Under the pieces are notes generated by a model. The model did not search any database, had not been told where the DNA came from, and worked only from the letters and a program-made list of their open reading frames with translations. Positions 25,561 through 38,566 of a stretch of DNA of 64,000 bases are shown in pieces. The translations under genes were made by a program, and so were the position numbers. Within the stretch, counting starts at the first letter, position 1; each line of letters opens with the position of its first letter. The DNA is from Monomorium pharaonis (taxonomy: Eukaryota; Arthropoda; Insecta; Hymenoptera; Formicidae): contig NC_050468.1 in the NCBI RefSeq assembly GCF_013373865.1, forward strand, positions 16,542,355 to 16,606,354, written 5' to 3'.

Positions 25561-27239
25561 CCTCTTACACGTATCAAATGCATGTACGCATTACGTTAAA
25601 CGTTAAATCAATTATGTTATTTAAAATATTCAAGCCCTTCAAGTTACATTAAAATTAAAAGATTGATACGTGATATATTTTTTAAAATAACGTAAAGACA
25701 TACTTATAACACTTTCGGCCACCTGCAATAGTGAAATGCATAACACAATAAACATTCATGACTAACGGCCATGTTATAACGTATAAACAGCACGTAAAAA
25801 AGTATTTTAAATGATTATCTCCAAAATTCAACAAAGTACATAAAATATCGTAAATTAAAATTAAATTTAATAAATTACATGTTTACATTCAAAGATTTTA
25901 AGCTCTTTTATTTTACGATTACATTAAATATAATCTTGAATTATCCCAATAAAACTCAGACAAGTAAATTTAAAACTGTATAAAAGAAAAAGATTTAAAA
26001 AATTTACATAAATTTTCCTATAAACAAATTTAAATTTTTATTCAATTTTTAAATAATAGTGTACATTAAATAAAAAATTATTCTCATTCTAAAGTTTTTC
26101 AAGATATATATTTAAAATCATCAATTCGGAAAATGTGTAATATCTAATTAAAAAGTTCATCTTTCAAAAATTTTAACTACGTTAGTATATGTTTTTCAGG
26201 TATTAAATTATTATTTGTTTTATTTACAATTAATTAAATATATACTTTACATATTGCATTACTAGCTACAACAAAAGATTAAATAAATATATGGAACATA
26301 CGTTCGTTAAAATCAATTAAAAAATAAAATAAGAGTAAATTGATAAACAGTAAAGCAAAATAAAAATAAAAATAATAAAAATGTAATCAATATGAACGGA
26401 ATAAATGCACAATTTTATTTTATAGCTGTCATTAAGAAAAAGTACTGTTAAGTAATTATCTATTAAATAATTTTAATTATTTAAATATAAATGTAAAATA
26501 TTTCAAAATTTGCGTACGTATAGAAATAAATTAAATTTATTTTTTACATAAATAAAAAAAACAATAAACTTTACTTTAAAAGTTAACAAACATTTTATAA
26601 AAATAAATTTATACATAAGAAATTCAATACTATTGCAAAACCATCGCTTAATCATTACTTAATTTTTTAATTTTACAACTTAAAAAGCTTAAATATTTTT
26701 TCATAAATTTCATTTAATAATGTTTTATCAAGCAGCAATATTTCAAAATAAAATAAAAAAAGTTTTCAAACAAATTTTCAATTTTAGCAACAAAATATTG
26801 TATATAGAAACAAAATAAAAATCTAATTCCTTTTATATTAACTTTTCTCTATAAAATGTATTTTTAAAAAGTTCTCTATATTTCTTTTCACAAAAATACT
26901 AAATTTTTTGTGAAATGTAAGAAAATTACAAACGTTGCTGAATTTATGAATCATGTATGCGTAAGAAATGTAGGACGGTAATAATATTTTTTATAAATGA
27001 GTTTTCTATGGAATATTTGTAGTATAAAAAAAATTTGTATATTAAAAAATTTGATGTCACAAACTTTTTTATATAAAAACTATTCCTATCTTTGGTATTT
27101 TATTTGTCTTACTTGTTTCAATTAACACTCGATTGAAATCAAATCCGACATAATAAAACGTAAAATGAGAACAATTTCTATCATTTTTAAACTGATATTC
27201 GTAAATTGGTATTCGTGCCTCAATTCAATCACAGTATTG

Positions 27240-27610
27240 TTGGCGAAATAATCAATTAAACGACTTTTTTGTGTAAATCTTTCCCCCACAAGTTATTGCT
27301 TTTTTGGAAGCAAACTCCCTTTCCTATAATTGGCACTGTCACGGGTTAAGTCCCAGTAATATAGTGATCGTGATTGAACCGCCGTCAAGGGACAAGTCAT
27401 CGTATATTTGTCTTTCACCAGAACGAATCCAATCGTTACGTTCATCAGATTAATTGATTCCAACCGAACCCCTATAATCTTCCTTTTCGACATCTGCACA
27501 TTTCATTAAAGTCGCTGCTATAAACATCTTCGAGAATAAACATATCGTCTCATCATGCACAAGGATAAACTTTTGGTCTGATCTAGGATAACGTCATATC
27601 AATACTACAA
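27240..27610. other. Higher-complexity island with a 66-codon minus-strand ATG frame
   Basis: On the minus strand ATG (about 27493) opens MSKRKIIGVRLESINLMNV... to ...RKGSLLPKKQ, stop near 27293. Composition is protein-like, but there is no recognised family, promoter or splice support. Possibly an orphan small ORF or a conserved noncoding element. Confidence 0.22.
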
Positions 27611-28479
27611 TCTAATATTCTTATAGTTTGCATATGATAAATAGAAATTAAAAAAAACGAAAAAGTTTATTAATTTTTAACTGCTCATGTATTTTAAGAA
27701 TTTTATGAAACGTTTTTTTGTCTTACATGCACAATGCCTCATAATGTATGTATTATCGTATAAGCATTAATATATTATTTCTGTATTAACAAATATATCT
27801 ATATATTTTTTATATATTTGTTAGTGTTATTTGTGTACAGAAACAGAGCACTATTTCCCGCTAACTATAAAGATTTAAATATAAAAACTACTAATAAAAC
27901 TACTAATAAATATTTTTTAAAATAAGTATTATAGATAATTTAAAAGTTAGTTTTTCAAGCCACTTTTTGTTATTTTCTTAATTCTGATTTAAATCACGAT
28001 GTTAAGGCTTTGAGACTAAACATTATGTTGACTAATAATACTAACTAATACATTATAACCATATAATTGTTGCAAACACCAAATAAAACATGGTCTAAAT
28101 GTCATTGTCCAGAAATTGTTATAAATAATATTTTTTATTCAGTTTTAAAACATATACATTTTAGAAAAAAGAAATATCTAGCTAATAAAATATTACAATA
28201 ATATTAAAATGTTAGGAATATCTATTAAAAGGTTTTGATAAGTATCATATATAATCTTATTTTAAAAATACAATTTTTTAGATATAATTAAATTGTAACT
28301 TTTAAAAGCTAAAAAGCAATTACCAAAAAACAAATGTCAGAAAAGTTTTTTATTTTATTTTATCACTAAACATCATAATCTACGTATTCTTAAAAATTCT
28401 GTATATGCAAATAACGATTCAAAATAATGATGGTAAAAGCTATAATTTTGAACTTATAAAATCATTATATAGAAACAAA

Positions 28480-28745
28480 ATTCTAAGCACTTTTCTTTAT
28501 AATCAATAAAGCTCTCGGAAAAGTTCTAAGAACAATTTGATAGATTAGACAACGGATTAATCGCGATAAGTGAGTTAGATCACAGTTGCTAATTTGAAGC
28601 TTCGAACTAAAGAGAGGTATGCGTAACTTGACAAGACATGAGAACATATCTTATGTCACACAGAAATATTATATTTAACGACCTCGTCCGAAAAGTGGAA
28701 ATCTGATACTGCGAAACTTCCTTTAGAATCATGACGAAAATTCTC
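28480..28745. other. Higher-complexity noncoding island
   Basis: GC-richer unique sequence about 0.8 kb upstream of the 29524 exon. It includes GATAAGTGAGT (donor-like on plus) without an exon frame. Confidence 0.22.
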
Positions 28746-29523
28746 TTGGGATCATTGTTAAAATTTAATTCAAAATGTAATAATACATAATATGTAACGT
28801 TCTATACATGCGCACAAAATTATTGATTGTATTACGAGTCATTAATATTATGTCGTGTGATATATATATATCAATTTAAAAGAAAATAAACTCAAACATC
28901 ATTTTTGTCGCAAAATTTAATTAAAATATGTAATTACAAAATTATTTATAGATTTTTAATATTAAATATCTTGATTATAACTTGAATTAAGATTTCATAA
29001 TATAATATTCATGCAAGATATATAATTCAATTAAATAAGAAACATTTTTTATTACTTACTCAATTACTTTATGTATATTATATATAATATTATATAACAA
29101 TAAATACAATTAATTTTAGTTTACATTTAACATGTAATTAATTTAGTAATATTCTTAGCTCATCTAACTTTTTTAGCCAAATATTAAAATTGGAGGTGAT
29201 AATTTTTAATAAATTTCTTTATATTTAACCATCCATTGTGATATATTTACTTAGAAAGAGAGAAAGGAATACTTTATTGGAAATTAAAGTAAAAAAAGAT
29301 TAAATAAAATAAAAGAGTGAACGGTAAAGAGAGAGATGTTGTAATTAACCACAAACCTTGGAATTTATAGAGTGCTAGACAGAATATGTAGACTTTGAAG
29401 GTATCAAATAACGTAATTCTCCCCCGAAAAATTGTTGGCTGTTACATCAAAATTCTTTTTCTTCTAACCCGATGTATGCTACTGTTGTTAAGTTTACCAA
29501 GATTCGTCTCTTTTTAAATTCAG

Positions 29524-29627
29524 CGAGAACCATCATAGAGAATTGGCAGTACAATTTATATCAAAAGGATTATCTGAAGGTGTACTTTCTAGTTTTTCAA
29601 GTATTTTACTATCTTATGGCAGGCCAG
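29524..29627 (+). CDS. Internal exon (104 nt) with strong splice sites, product unrecognised
   Basis: CTTCTAAC (branch-point-like, near 29461-29468) precedes TCTTTTTAAATTCAG|CG (AG at 29522-29523), and GCCAG|GTAAGAAAA closes the exon. Two of three frames are open throughout. The frame taking one base first reads ENHHRELAVQFISKGLSEG... to ...LLSYGRP, leaving one base. The frame taking two bases first reads RTIIENWQYNLYQKDYLKV... to ...FYYLMAGQ and ends in phase 0. The first is more helix-like and ordinary in composition, the second is Tyr/Phe-rich. I cannot assign a family. A MITE-like inverted repeat (29732-29924) sits in the following intron. Its strand is opposite to the presumed long minus-strand intron, so it may belong to a different or nested gene. 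Confidence 0.5.
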
Positions 29628-29731
29628 GTAAGAAAATAGTTACAAATGTTATAATTTTATTTAAAAAAATACTATATTGCAAGTGTGTGGCTTAAATTCA
29701 GATATAGTACAACCATTTCTTTTTTAAATTA

Positions 29732-29924
29732 TTGAAATAGATAAAAAGTGGAAAATCTTATCTGAAACAACAAAATTGCAACAAAGTAATAGATTATAAA
29801 GTCACACAGCTAGTCTGTCAATGACGTGGTCACAGGCTGTAATATCGGAGATATGAATTGCATTATAATGTATACTTTGTTGTAATTGTTTCAGACAAGA
29901 TTTCATGCTTTTTATCTATTTCAA
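29732..29924. mobile_element. MITE-like inverted repeat in the intron after the 29524 exon
   Basis: TTGAAATAGATAAAAAGTGG and ATCTTATCTGAAACAA on the left are inverted on the right as TTGAAATAGATAAAAAGCAT and ATCTTGTCTGAAACAA. Both arms end in ACAACAAAGTA-like words. The loop (29790-29860) contains GCTAGTCTGTCAATGACGTGG. Target duplication not resolved. Confidence 0.6.
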
Positions 29925-30183
29925 CATTGCAAGAGAATAAACTGTTCACTTTATTCTATTATTTTTTTAAAACATATTCTGTCAGCTATACTGTTAACTC
30001 CAAGCTTTGAGGTTAATTATATTATATAATATTCAGAAGAAATTACTTACATAAAGAAAAAGAGAGAGGGAAAGAAAAATAAAATACACACACATGCATA
30101 TATATGTATGTACGTACATGTCATATGCATACATGCACATACGTATATGCATAGACATTATTACACAATGTTATTCTCCTCTG

Positions 30184-30193
30184 TCCCCCCCCC

Positions 30194-30225
<32 letters not shown>

Positions 30226-30230
30226 CCTTA
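30184..30230. repeat. Poly-C and (CT)n/(CTTT)n pyrimidine tract
   Basis: Ten consecutive C residues followed by CT and CTTT units. Confidence 0.9.
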
Positions 30231-30799
30231 CGTTCACTCATTTTTCTTTTTCTACTCTTCTACTTTAAGTTCAAATAAAACGTTTTTTTCTTCTCTTTCT
30301 TTTAATATAATAACTAAAAATAAATCATAACACAAAATATTAACTTATCTCAGAATACTTATATATTTCCATAAAAAAATCAAAATGTTTTGTAATATAC
30401 TGATTGTATAACGCATAATGTTATACTAATCTTCAAATTAGTTACAGCTGTATTTTCCTTCACAATGTAATCCACGGTTACGTTGTACCTTTTTTTTTAA
30501 AAGATAATTTTGTTGTGTATTATTATACATACTTATTATAGGATAACGCACAAATTTTGCGGAAAAGTAAATGCTTACAATTTATGTTTATTATAAAACT
30601 TGGATCTCATCAAAAAGTTATTCATAACACCGATAAGTCAATTTCCGACTTTTTCAATATACAAAAGCTGTGAAATATTGTACGTAAACAAGAAGTGTAT
30701 AAAATCAAGACAACCAGCATTTTCGACTTATGGAAGTATAATAAAAAAAATCATAAAAATTCAATTTGTTAAAAAATCATAAAACATATATTTAAAATA

Positions 30800-32048
30800 A
30801 AACTAATACGGTAAAACCAAATAAATTAACCGTAGTTTTTAAGAAAACAAAAACTTAACTTAGAGTTCTATATACGGCACATCTTATAACAAATGCACCG
30901 AAAAACTAATATATAACATTGTTTCACTTTTTAAAATAATTTGATATACATAATAATTATATTAATAATTACAATAAATGTTTTGGTATATCTTTGCAAA
31001 AATTTAATGGTATTCATTATGTAATTTTTCGAATAAAAGTAAAAAATTGTAACAATTTATAAACTAAAAATAACTTTCAAAATAAAGTAAAAAATATAAC
31101 GTAAAATTTAGCACTGTTGTTAAAAAAATAATTTTAGAAATTGTTACAAAAATTTTGTTAATTAAAAACTAAGTTATTATAAAGTTTTAACTATCGGTAA
31201 GCATTAAAATATGCGATAAATAGTTAAATAAATCACAGATTATCTGTCTAACACATTTTTAACAGCATTATTAAGAATATACATAAACAGTATATAAAAT
31301 CTTATTGTTAACAATTGTCAGACAAATTTAATTTTACATAGTTAACCAACCATAATAATCTCATGAAATACAAATACATGCTAAAATTTCGAAAATTGTT
31401 ACATACTTATTAATATGTCATGCTATGTTAAGATTGTATCAACTATACATTTTTTAAATAATAAATGTAATTTATTCAATATCAAGATCGACACTTGTCA
31501 TAAATCATTTTTAGATTATAAATTTTGTATTAACGTTAACGATGGATAACATAATAAAATAATTTTAAAAGGATATAAACTTCAATATTTTAATATTATG
31601 TAAAGATTAATATTATAACTATTTTTATTTAAAAAAAAAAGAAAAAAATTGCTTTTAAACGTAAATTATAATGCTTACTTTTACAAAATTTGTGCGCCAC
31701 GTTGTATAATTATATTTAATATTTATATATTTTGATACATAAAGGAGAATCGTAATGTACATTCTAAGAATTGTGTACTAATTATCCAAAAATATATCAT
31801 AATAATAATAACAAAGAGATAGTAATATTGTCACTGCGTAAAAAAATTTTGCTTGAATTAAGAAGAATTTATTAAGTGGAATACATTTAAGCATAACATT
31901 AATAACTAAATTTAATTATTTTAAGTCATTAAAATACTTCAAAATTAATAATAAAGTATATTTTATTAAATTTAATTTATTGATTTAATTAATAATAAAA
32001 TATTTAATTTATCTTTAATCTGTGGCAATCTCCCTCCCTTCCTCCTTC

Positions 32049-32117
<69 letters not shown>

Positions 32118-33300
32118 CTCTCGAACAAACTTACTGGAAAGTAATACTATAATTATATAATAAATTTATTCTATTGTATCCTTTTGCCATAAACAGAGAA
32201 AAATCAAAATTTCAATTCTTTTTTATTGAAAAGACTATTTGTACAAAATAAAATAATTTGATTTGACAAATAAAAAACGTTTAAAAATAAATATTAATTA
32301 TTACAAAATTTGTATATTAACTGTTAATATTAGAGAAGAAAGTGATATTATGATCCCTGCAGATATTATTTCGTAGGTTACTCGTAATATTTCTTAATGT
32401 TACTAGAAAGTTCTAGTAATTAGGAATCATTTGTTTAATAGCCTATAGTTATACAATGGTGCTAGTATACAAATACATAACCAATATTTGTTATAAGCTT
32501 CATTTTGTGCATTTTGAAACTTGTTCAAGATATATTTTAGTATTTTGACTCATACATATTTCCTGATTCTTATTAAAATTGGGTGTATTATCACATAAAT
32601 ATATAAATATACACTTGACTGGTTTTTTGTTATTTATCAATTTATACGGATATACACATTTTGAATTATATAAACTTAAACAATTGCATTGGATTTTGTA
32701 ATGTAATCTCTCTAAGCGTGCTGACGTTTCAATACGCCTAATATGGCCTCTTTTTGAAGTGTTCATATCAAAATAGTTATTCGATCAGATTGTGATTTTA
32801 TTGCTAATGTGCAATTTACCTTACATGTATCATGGATTTTTCTGCAGTTTATGTACTAAAAAAATTATGTGTACATTTATATATATTTGCACAAATTCTT
32901 CAATATTTTCTTTTCATTTTAACTAAATATATAATTTTATAACAAACTTTATTTTCTTTAATAACACTAATTTTTAAATCTATTTCATTGAGAGATGAGG
33001 CATTAGCATTCCTGTTTCTCTTCAATTCATTATGTAGTATTGTCACATTTTATAAACAACACTAAGTGTAAAATATTTTACAATTTGGAAAATTGATTAA
33101 ACAACATGTTAAGAAATATAAATAAATGTGTTAAGAAATATAAATATACGTGTTAAGTTTTAAATTTAAAATATCAATTTAAAATATTGATTAATAAGAT
33201 TATTGTATAAAATGTAAATGTGGAGGACTATAGCATTATCTTCTCCTTTTCAGATAAAGTACCAAATTTCAATATTATTTAATAACAAAAGAATAAAAAT
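30800..33300. other. AT-rich DNA, no gene supported
   Basis: Low-complexity A/T sequence plus one (TC)n tract. An 88-codon ATG frame on the minus strand (32500-32766, MNTSKRGHIRRIETS...) has AT-driven composition after its first third and is not called. Confidence 0.55.
32051..32122. repeat. (TC)n microsatellite
   Basis: About thirty consecutive TC units, preceded by CCTCCTTCCC and ended by TTTTTCTCTC. Confidence 0.95.
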
Positions 33301-33652
33301 ATAAAAAAGTATGCTATTAGATACTTTGTGCATACAAGTCGCACACGTTTCAAGATGGCGTCTATGTGCACGTGCAACAATTATGAATGAAATTTTATAT
33401 TTATCTTCTATTATCTAATAAATCAGAAATATTCAAAAAATGCGATTTAAAATTAATTTTAAAAAATTTACAAGCGCGTCACTTTATGTCGTAACTAAAA
33501 TATTTTCCCAAGTTCGACGGAAACAAAATAAGGTAAAGCGCGGAAAACAATCTCAAACTTTTCTATAGAATTTTCTCAGCCGCTTTTCCAGATTGATCTT
33601 TTATTCTTCAATTGATATATGGAAAGGAAATTGAATGTTTATGTGTAGTATC

Positions 33653-33696
33653 CCACGAGTGTTATCATAATAAGACCACGAGTGTTATCATAATAA
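33653..33696. repeat. Perfect 21-bp direct duplication, period 23
   Basis: The word CCACGAGTGTTATCATAATA plus one A occurs twice (33653-33673 and 33676-33696), separated by GA. This is a recent slippage duplication. Confidence 0.9.
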
Positions 33697-33829
33697 AGAA
33701 GACATGGGAGACTATTATATAGATTTAAAAACACATTTTACCACCCGAGCAATATAGAAGTATAATATAAGAACGAAAGAAACTTCTTCGTTGCCAGCGA
33801 GACGGAAAATAAACAATTTTGCGGATAAA

Positions 33830-34560
33830 TTTACGATGTAATATCGCGGTTAAAAGTTAAGAGCTGCTATACCAAATATACCTCGATGTCGATTTTCCTC
33901 TCCGGAGTATTTTCGGCTTATAGTCATCGGCAGCACCCAATCGCAAGAATCGGGTGCCATAATTTTTCAAAATTCTGATAAATTAAGATATATCGATCGA
34001 TGATGGCATAAAAGCAGGGACAATCGGCAAATTCTAACACCGAGGTGACTGACCCTGTCTTCTCTTCTGCTAGAGATATCGTCGCTTTTCTATCACGATC
34101 ACGACCGCGCGATTGTTCGATTGCCACTGGGAAGAAGCGAGCCCGAAGAGAAGATAATTCACGTGAGCACTACCGCTTCCGGTACGGCAGCGGCGGCGGC
34201 GGCGGTGGTGGTAGCGGCAAAGAATCACGTACACCTCCGATCGTGCGAGTTCGCGTATCAGCAATTGCTAATTGATGAGGGATAATGTGGACTAAAAGTG
34301 AAGAATGGTACACGAGGTTTGATGCTAACAGAACTCGCAAAACACGAGGGCTCACATCTCAACCGCGCGGCGGTTCGGAGACGACTGGCATCCCGAGGGC
34401 TTCCGCGCCTCCTCCTGGTTGGTCGGTCGGCGGTCGCTTGGCTGGTCGCTCGACAACCCACCTTCTGGTTCTAACTCACTCGCACCATCGTAGGCGCAGA
34501 CGCCCCAAAAACAATCACACGTCGTGATCAGATTTGTTCATTTCCATCATCCACACATCC
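33830..34560. promoter_or_regulatory. CpG-rich island, putative promoter / first-exon region
   Basis: This is the most GC- and CpG-rich stretch of the window outside 61.0-61.4 kb. On the plus strand it has a TATCGATCGATG element near 33991, a TATA-like GGCATAAAAGC near 34005 and a donor-like CAC|GTGAGC at 34163. On the minus strand it has CCTACGATGGTGCGA|GTGAGTTAG (donor near 34473). A (GGC)n run lies at 34188-34218. Frames crossing it begin at GTG or TTG and are low complexity, so I do not call a protein. Direction is unresolved and both are possible. Confidence 0.45.
34188..34218. repeat. (GGC)n/(GGT)n trinucleotide run
   Basis: Six GGC units plus GGT units within the CpG-rich island. It would encode polyglycine only in frames that lack an ATG. 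Confidence 0.9.
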
Positions 34561-35054
34561 CTTTCGTTATCTTTCTGAATACAATAAATTATCAGTAATT
34601 CATGATTACGATCTAATATATACTTTAAAAGTCACTAAACGATTTAACTTATCGTTAGGTATACAATTTAAGCAAAAAATTCTTAAAAAGAGAAATGCAA
34701 TTATTTTAGGAAGAATAACACGGGAAAAGAAGATAGATAGAAATAGAATAGTCACAGTATTGATCAGACATTAGTCTATCTAGAAATAATCTAATGTCTT
34801 TAGTTTTGGTATCATTATTCAACAGTATTCAACAGTCCATTATTCTTTTAATGTCACAGTGAAGCATACGTATAATGTTGAAATATTCTCGTTTTGTTTA
34901 TATAAAAATTTTTTTGCAAAATATATAAGCAATATTGTAAAACAGCATTACAAAATAAAAAAATTTAACAGAATTATACATTTTTAATTGGATTAATATT
35001 CCAAACATATCATGTATTTAAACAACATATTTCCTAAAATTAATAGTAATACAT

Positions 35055-35151
35055 CGATAGAAATAAAAACGTCATTTTACTATGAGAGTCAGTGGTTATT
35101 TTAAACCTCCGATTTAGCAGTAAAATGACGAAAATTTTCATTTCTATCAAC
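35055..35151. repeat. Inverted repeat, MITE-like (GATAGAAAT / CGTCATTTTACT)
   Basis: GATAGAAATAAAAACGTCAT on the left is inverted on the right as GATAGAAATGAAAATTTTCG and TCATTTTACTGC. A separate perfect 11-bp hairpin (CTATTTCAGTA...TACTGAAATAG) follows at 35165-35190. Confidence 0.6.
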
Positions 35152-35969
35152 ATATATAATTACTCTATTTCAGTATTATTACTGAAATAGAAATTTAGAA
35201 AAAACAAACTTTTATTAATTATTTTTAATAATCATTTAAATTATTTTAATTTTTGATAATTAATTTAAATAATTATTCTTTTTTTTTTAGAAAAAATAAA
35301 GTATAGAATAATTTTATTAAAAAAAATAAAAATTAATAAATCTTTCATATTGAACATAGCAAATAAACAAGAGAATATATAAAATTTCTAATATTATAAT
35401 AACATAATATGAATCTCTTATAATAACATTGCAACATGTTAAATTTTTAATTATTAAATAATCAAGAATAATGTAATTTAAATAGTTGAGTTGTCTTCAT
35501 CTAAATTTGGGAGGAAAATATAATAATTTATATAATTATGAGTGGCTTCTATTTCTAACATCTCTATTAATTAATTGTAATTGCGTTCTGTACAAGTGTT
35601 TTACAAAATACAGCATTTCTAAAACTTCCTGTTCTATATAATGATTTGGTTTCTATGGAATGCATCAATTTGTAGTTTTAATTCAAAGTAAAACAAAACT
35701 TAATTTTAAGAGCAATTATACAAGTTTCGATCAATTTTAACTTCCTTTTACTCTTGTGTAAAATTAGATTCTGTTATTGAACTAAAACTAGATTCATGTG
35801 TTTGGTAGAAGCTAGACTTTTAAATCATAATTTGAGACGTCATTTCTAAGGTCAATAAAATCATTTCTCATTCTGATTTTAGCGAATATATTGTTTACAT
35901 TATGTTATTTATCACGTAATAAATCTTTTAAATGAACGTTTTATTATAGTATAAATATTATAATATAGA

Positions 35970-35970
<1 letters not shown>

Positions 35971-36018
<48 letters not shown>
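35971..36018. repeat. (CA)n microsatellite
   Basis: Twenty-four uninterrupted CA units. Confidence 0.95.
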
Positions 36019-36019
<1 letters not shown>

Positions 36020-36532
36020 TGTAAAAAACTATATAAATATATAATTATTTACAGTTTTTCAGGAAAACAGGGAATCTTACAGATGCTTCTGAGCAGCATA
36101 ATAAACTATAATATTATTAGATAAACTAAAAGTGCGTATATTTAATTAATATTAATTAATTAAATTTAAATATAAAAATTAATTAATATTTAAAACATTA
36201 TTAAAAACTTTGCACTGAAATAGTAATATCATCACAACAGTATTTTCTACAAAACTTCTATTTATCTATTATTCTAAATCAGAACTTAAAACTAATGTAA
36301 AAAATATGCTGAATATTTTACTTGTACTTCTTAATTGTTCTAATTTATATTTTTCCATATTTTCATAACAATTGCGTATTTCACATAGCACTCAAAATTG
36401 TTGACTTTCTTTAACATTATTATTTACAAGTTTCCCTAAAAACACCTAATTAGATTTTTAAATTTAATTAAGAAACTTTTTGAACCAATTTTTTTATTAT
36501 TAGCTTGAATCTCTTTTCAATAGGATTATATA

Positions 36533-36732
36533 CTTCCTAAATTTCACATAATGAAAATACTGCCATACAATTTTTCAAATGATTTTCCACTTCAATAAGC
36601 GTTAAAATTCACTCTATTAGAGAGTGAATATCAAGAAATTCACGATAATAGAATAAACTTTAACTCTTATTGGAGTGGAAAATCACTGAAAAATTGTAGC
36701 GGCAATATTTTTACTCTATGAAATTTAGAAAG
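36533..36732. mobile_element. MITE with CTTYCTAAATTTCA ends, TA target
   Basis: Arms of about 70 bp run from CTTCCTAAATTTCAC on the left and inverted CTTTCTAAATTTCAT on the right, and share TACAATTTTTCA, TGATTTTCCACT and CAATAAG. TA flanks at 36531-36532 and 36733-36734. The end resembles the 48185 element. Confidence 0.72.
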
Positions 36733-36789
36733 TAAAATAATTTATTCATTTATTAACTAATTTGACAACGTCAAGATTATTTATATGAT

Positions 36790-37190
36790 TAATACTTTGA
36801 TGACAACCAAACCTAGAGATAGATTATGCACAGAGTCTGTTGCAAGACTTGATGCTAGAAAGGCAACAGATTTCAAATAGATTTTGTAACATCTGTAATA
36901 ATAATATCAGCAAACTGCTGGTAGAAACATGACCTGTTGATATTCTCTGCAGCAGACTGGCAGCAGAAATCAAACAAACCTTGTTGATAGGACCTGACAT
37001 CAAACTAGCGGCAGAAAATGAGTAAGACTTGCGTGCTATTATAATAATCTGGATAACAACTAAATTGAGAGCAAAAATGCAGCAAACTGTACTGTTTTGT
37101 AACAGAGTCTGCTAAATGTAAAATGTCAAGTTCTGCCAATAGTAGCAGAATGGTGCTTTAGATGAGTTCAGTCTGCTAAAATTTTCTAAT
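36790..37190. repeat. Region with repeated GCAGCAGA / TCTGCT words
   Basis: GCAGCAGACTGGCAGCAGAAATCA, GCGGCAGAAAATG, TAGCAGAATGG and inverse TCTGCTAAA recur at irregular spacing over 400 bp in otherwise AT-rich DNA. Probably a decayed dispersed repeat. The right edge reads TTTTCTAATAGGG, where the 37192 element begins. Confidence 0.4.
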
Positions 37191-37191
37191 A

Positions 37192-38066
37192 GGGTAAACT
37201 CGGGTAAAACGGCCATAGTTTTTTTAAATGCAAAAATATGCTTTTATTTTCATTATTTTTTAATAGCGGTAATATTGGTATATTACGACTTTATTGAAGC
37301 TTTACTTATGTAAAACTATCGATATTAAAGAAAAAATACTTAATAAAAATTTTTTCTTATTAAAATATTGAAACATAAACATTGATCATCTTTCACAACT
37401 TTTAGGGAAAAAATAGTATTATAGAACAGTTAACTATACATTTTTTATGTATTTAACATTTATAAAATAATATAAAAACTTATAATTTTACATATTTAGT
37501 TTTATTGCCACATATTATCACATATTTAATTTTATTTTTAAACATTTTTAATGTTCACACAAGTTTAGGACCAATTTAACTCATTGTCATTATTAAAAAA
37601 ACATATATGATATGTCAAATTAAAATATTAGGTGCACAACTTTATAATTCTCGTCTTTTTAAATAAGATATAGATAAACACTTAGTCCCGAAATGTCATG
37701 GACTACCTTGCTCAAACTGTGAGAGAAAGATAATCATAGTATTTATTTAAAAACTAGAAAAGAAAGTAAAAAATATAATTACACATTACAATTTATATAC
37801 TTTTGTTACGTGGGTAACGTTTATTGCAACAGCACAACTGTAATTTATTCGACATTGTGGAAATTTCTAATAAACACGTGAGAAATTTTACAGGCAGTCA
37901 AAAGTAAAAACGTGATATGACATCCACAATATCGTTATTTCGAATAGTATACGCATATAAACTAGAGTAAATATTGATTATCTTTGAAAATAATTACGAA
38001 AACACATTATTTAGCAATTATTGGAGAAATTATAGCTATTGGCCATCTTTTCCATATGGAATGCCC
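37192..38066. mobile_element. Possible pogo/Tc1-group non-autonomous element with GGGTAAA ends
   Basis: Left GGGTAAACTCGGGTAAAACG and GGCCATAG correspond loosely to the inverted right end GGGCATTCC...GGAAAAGATGGCCAATAG. TA is present at both outer edges (37190-37191, 38067-38068). The interior is AT-rich without a transposase frame. The end match is imperfect, so this is tentative. Confidence 0.35.
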
Positions 38067-38430
38067 TAACTTACTCTGTACATTTCTGCTGTCAATCTCT
38101 CTCTGCTGACATTCTATAATATACTAATATTTTGCTATAAATACAGGAAATACAGGAACATTATTTTACTCGGCAAGTCTCAATTAATTTGTAATTGATT
38201 TTCGTCAATTTTTCATCCTGCATGTATGCCTTGTATGGTTTGTGTGCCTTAATTGATAGTCAATTGAAACCATTTTTAAATTACAATTCGAATTTTAGTA
38301 TATTTAGTTTATCACTTTACTGATTTCAAATTGTGCAACATAATTTGTTTGGCTGGTTGTTTTCTCTTCTACGTTATTCATTTTCCATAAATACATAAAT
38401 ATAATTTTTAAATATATGCATTGACCAGTA

Positions 38431-38566
38431 GGACTATTCTGTAACTTTTAACGACAGTGTCGATATCGTTATATTGTCCTTGCGCGCATATTATATTATA
38501 TATGACAAAAAAGCGCAACGACAATATAACGATACTGAACTGTCGTTAAGAGTTACAGAATAGCCC
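38431..38566. mobile_element. Short MITE with 54-bp TIRs (GGRCTATTCTGTAAC)
   Basis: GGACTATTCTGTAACTTTTA on the left is matched by inverted GGGCTATTCTGTAACTCTTA on the right. Both arms continue ACGACAGT and CGTTATATTGTC-TTGCGC. TA lies on both sides (38429-38430, 38567-38568). It is 136 bp, with almost all of its length in the arms. Confidence 0.75.

Noticed and set aside
34045..34527. Five overlapping frames of 61-80 codons on both strands
   Set aside because: Effect of high GC in the CpG island. They include poly-Gly and poly-Pro runs, several lack an ATG, and none shows a recognisable domain.
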